From: Rickettsia endosymbiont of Diachasma alloeum
GTDB lineage: Bacteria; Pseudomonadota; Alphaproteobacteria; Rickettsiales; Rickettsiaceae
DNA length: 5,018 bases
Direction: 5' to 3'
NCBI GenBank assembly: GCA_020404485.1
Contig: DYDT01000117.1
Location: 1 to 5,018 of the forward strand
Below the pieces are notes generated by a model. The model saw only the letters and a program-made list of their open reading frames with translations, was not told where the DNA came from and did no database searches. The position numbers and the translations under genes are program-made. Of this stretch, positions 4,982-5,018 are shown piece after piece (position 1 is the first letter of the stretch; each line of letters begins with the position of its first letter).

Positions 4982-5018
4982 TCATTAGAAGAATGCATTC
5001 TGATACGGTTGTAAAATA
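4911..5018 (-). mobile_element. Right end of an IS3-family insertion sequence (partial)
   Basis: The element end reads TGTCAACACTTTTCCGGACA from 4911, beginning with TG as IS3-family ends do (TG...CA). The transposase C-terminus reads towards it and stops 25 bases inside. The rest of the element, its other inverted repeat and any 3-5 base target duplication lie outside the window. The IS3 subgroup cannot be named from this fragment. Confidence 0.75.
4936..5018 (-). CDS. IS3-family transposase OrfB/integrase, C-terminal fragment
   Basis: The last 26 residues are visible, FYNRIRMHSSNDYLSPV followed by KYEEIQQCA and a TGA stop at 4938-4936. The pattern 'FYNxxRxHSxxxYLSPxxYE' is the hallmark C-terminal end of DDE integrase-type OrfB proteins of the IS3 family, just after the catalytic glutamate helix. 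The catalytic residues themselves are off the right edge, so activity cannot be judged. Full-length OrfB is usually about 280 residues and is made by programmed frameshifting from OrfA in many members. Confidence 0.85.
   Translation of the reverse strand, partial: FYNRIRMHSSNDYLSPVKYEEIQQCA

Overview
The window looks like Rickettsia or a very close alphaproteobacterial relative. It is AT-rich, carries a propionyl-CoA carboxylase gene pair with rickettsial-type protein sequence, and has the 'TGTCATTCCCGCGG...GCGGGAATCC' / 'CCCGTGG...CCACGGGATGACA' palindromic repeat typical of rickettsial intergenic DNA. Fragments of two unrelated insertion sequences sit at its two edges. This assignment rests on recognition of the sequence, not on a database search.

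Layout, left to right. Positions 1-117 hold the left end of what appears to be an IS200/IS605-type element on the minus strand: an end hairpin, a good promoter, and the first codons of a transposase inside a second, nested hairpin. Positions 146-2143 (minus) are pccA, the biotin carboxylase plus biotin carrier subunit. Positions 2202-2603 (minus) are a small proline/threonine-rich protein of unknown function whose C-terminus appears frameshifted. Positions 2604-2818 are non-coding and contain a rickettsial palindromic repeat, partly duplicated, that abuts the pccB stop codon. Positions 2819-4363 (minus) are pccB, the carboxyltransferase subunit. Positions 4364-4437 are a divergent intergenic region with two interleaved promoters. 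Two very small plus-strand genes follow (4438-4572 and 4593-4739), then a third plus-strand gene (from 4805) cut at 4910/4911 by an IS3-family element that runs off the right edge.

How it works together. pccB, the small unknown gene and pccA all read leftwards and probably form one transcription unit from the promoter at 4398-4426. PccA carboxylates its own biotin with ATP and bicarbonate, and PccB moves the carboxyl group to an acyl-CoA. Transcripts running past pccA enter the IS200-like element in the same direction as its transposase. The element's hairpin layout would keep such read-through RNA from being translated.

The observations most worth checking are the read-through-proof IS start region, an isoleucine at the acyl-CoA specificity position of PccB (usual Asp in propionyl-CoA carboxylases), a Ser replacing Gly in the near-invariant ANRGEIA motif of PccA, the AT-slippage frameshift in the gene between them, and the mirror-image divergent promoters. 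I see no wholly new multi-gene system here.
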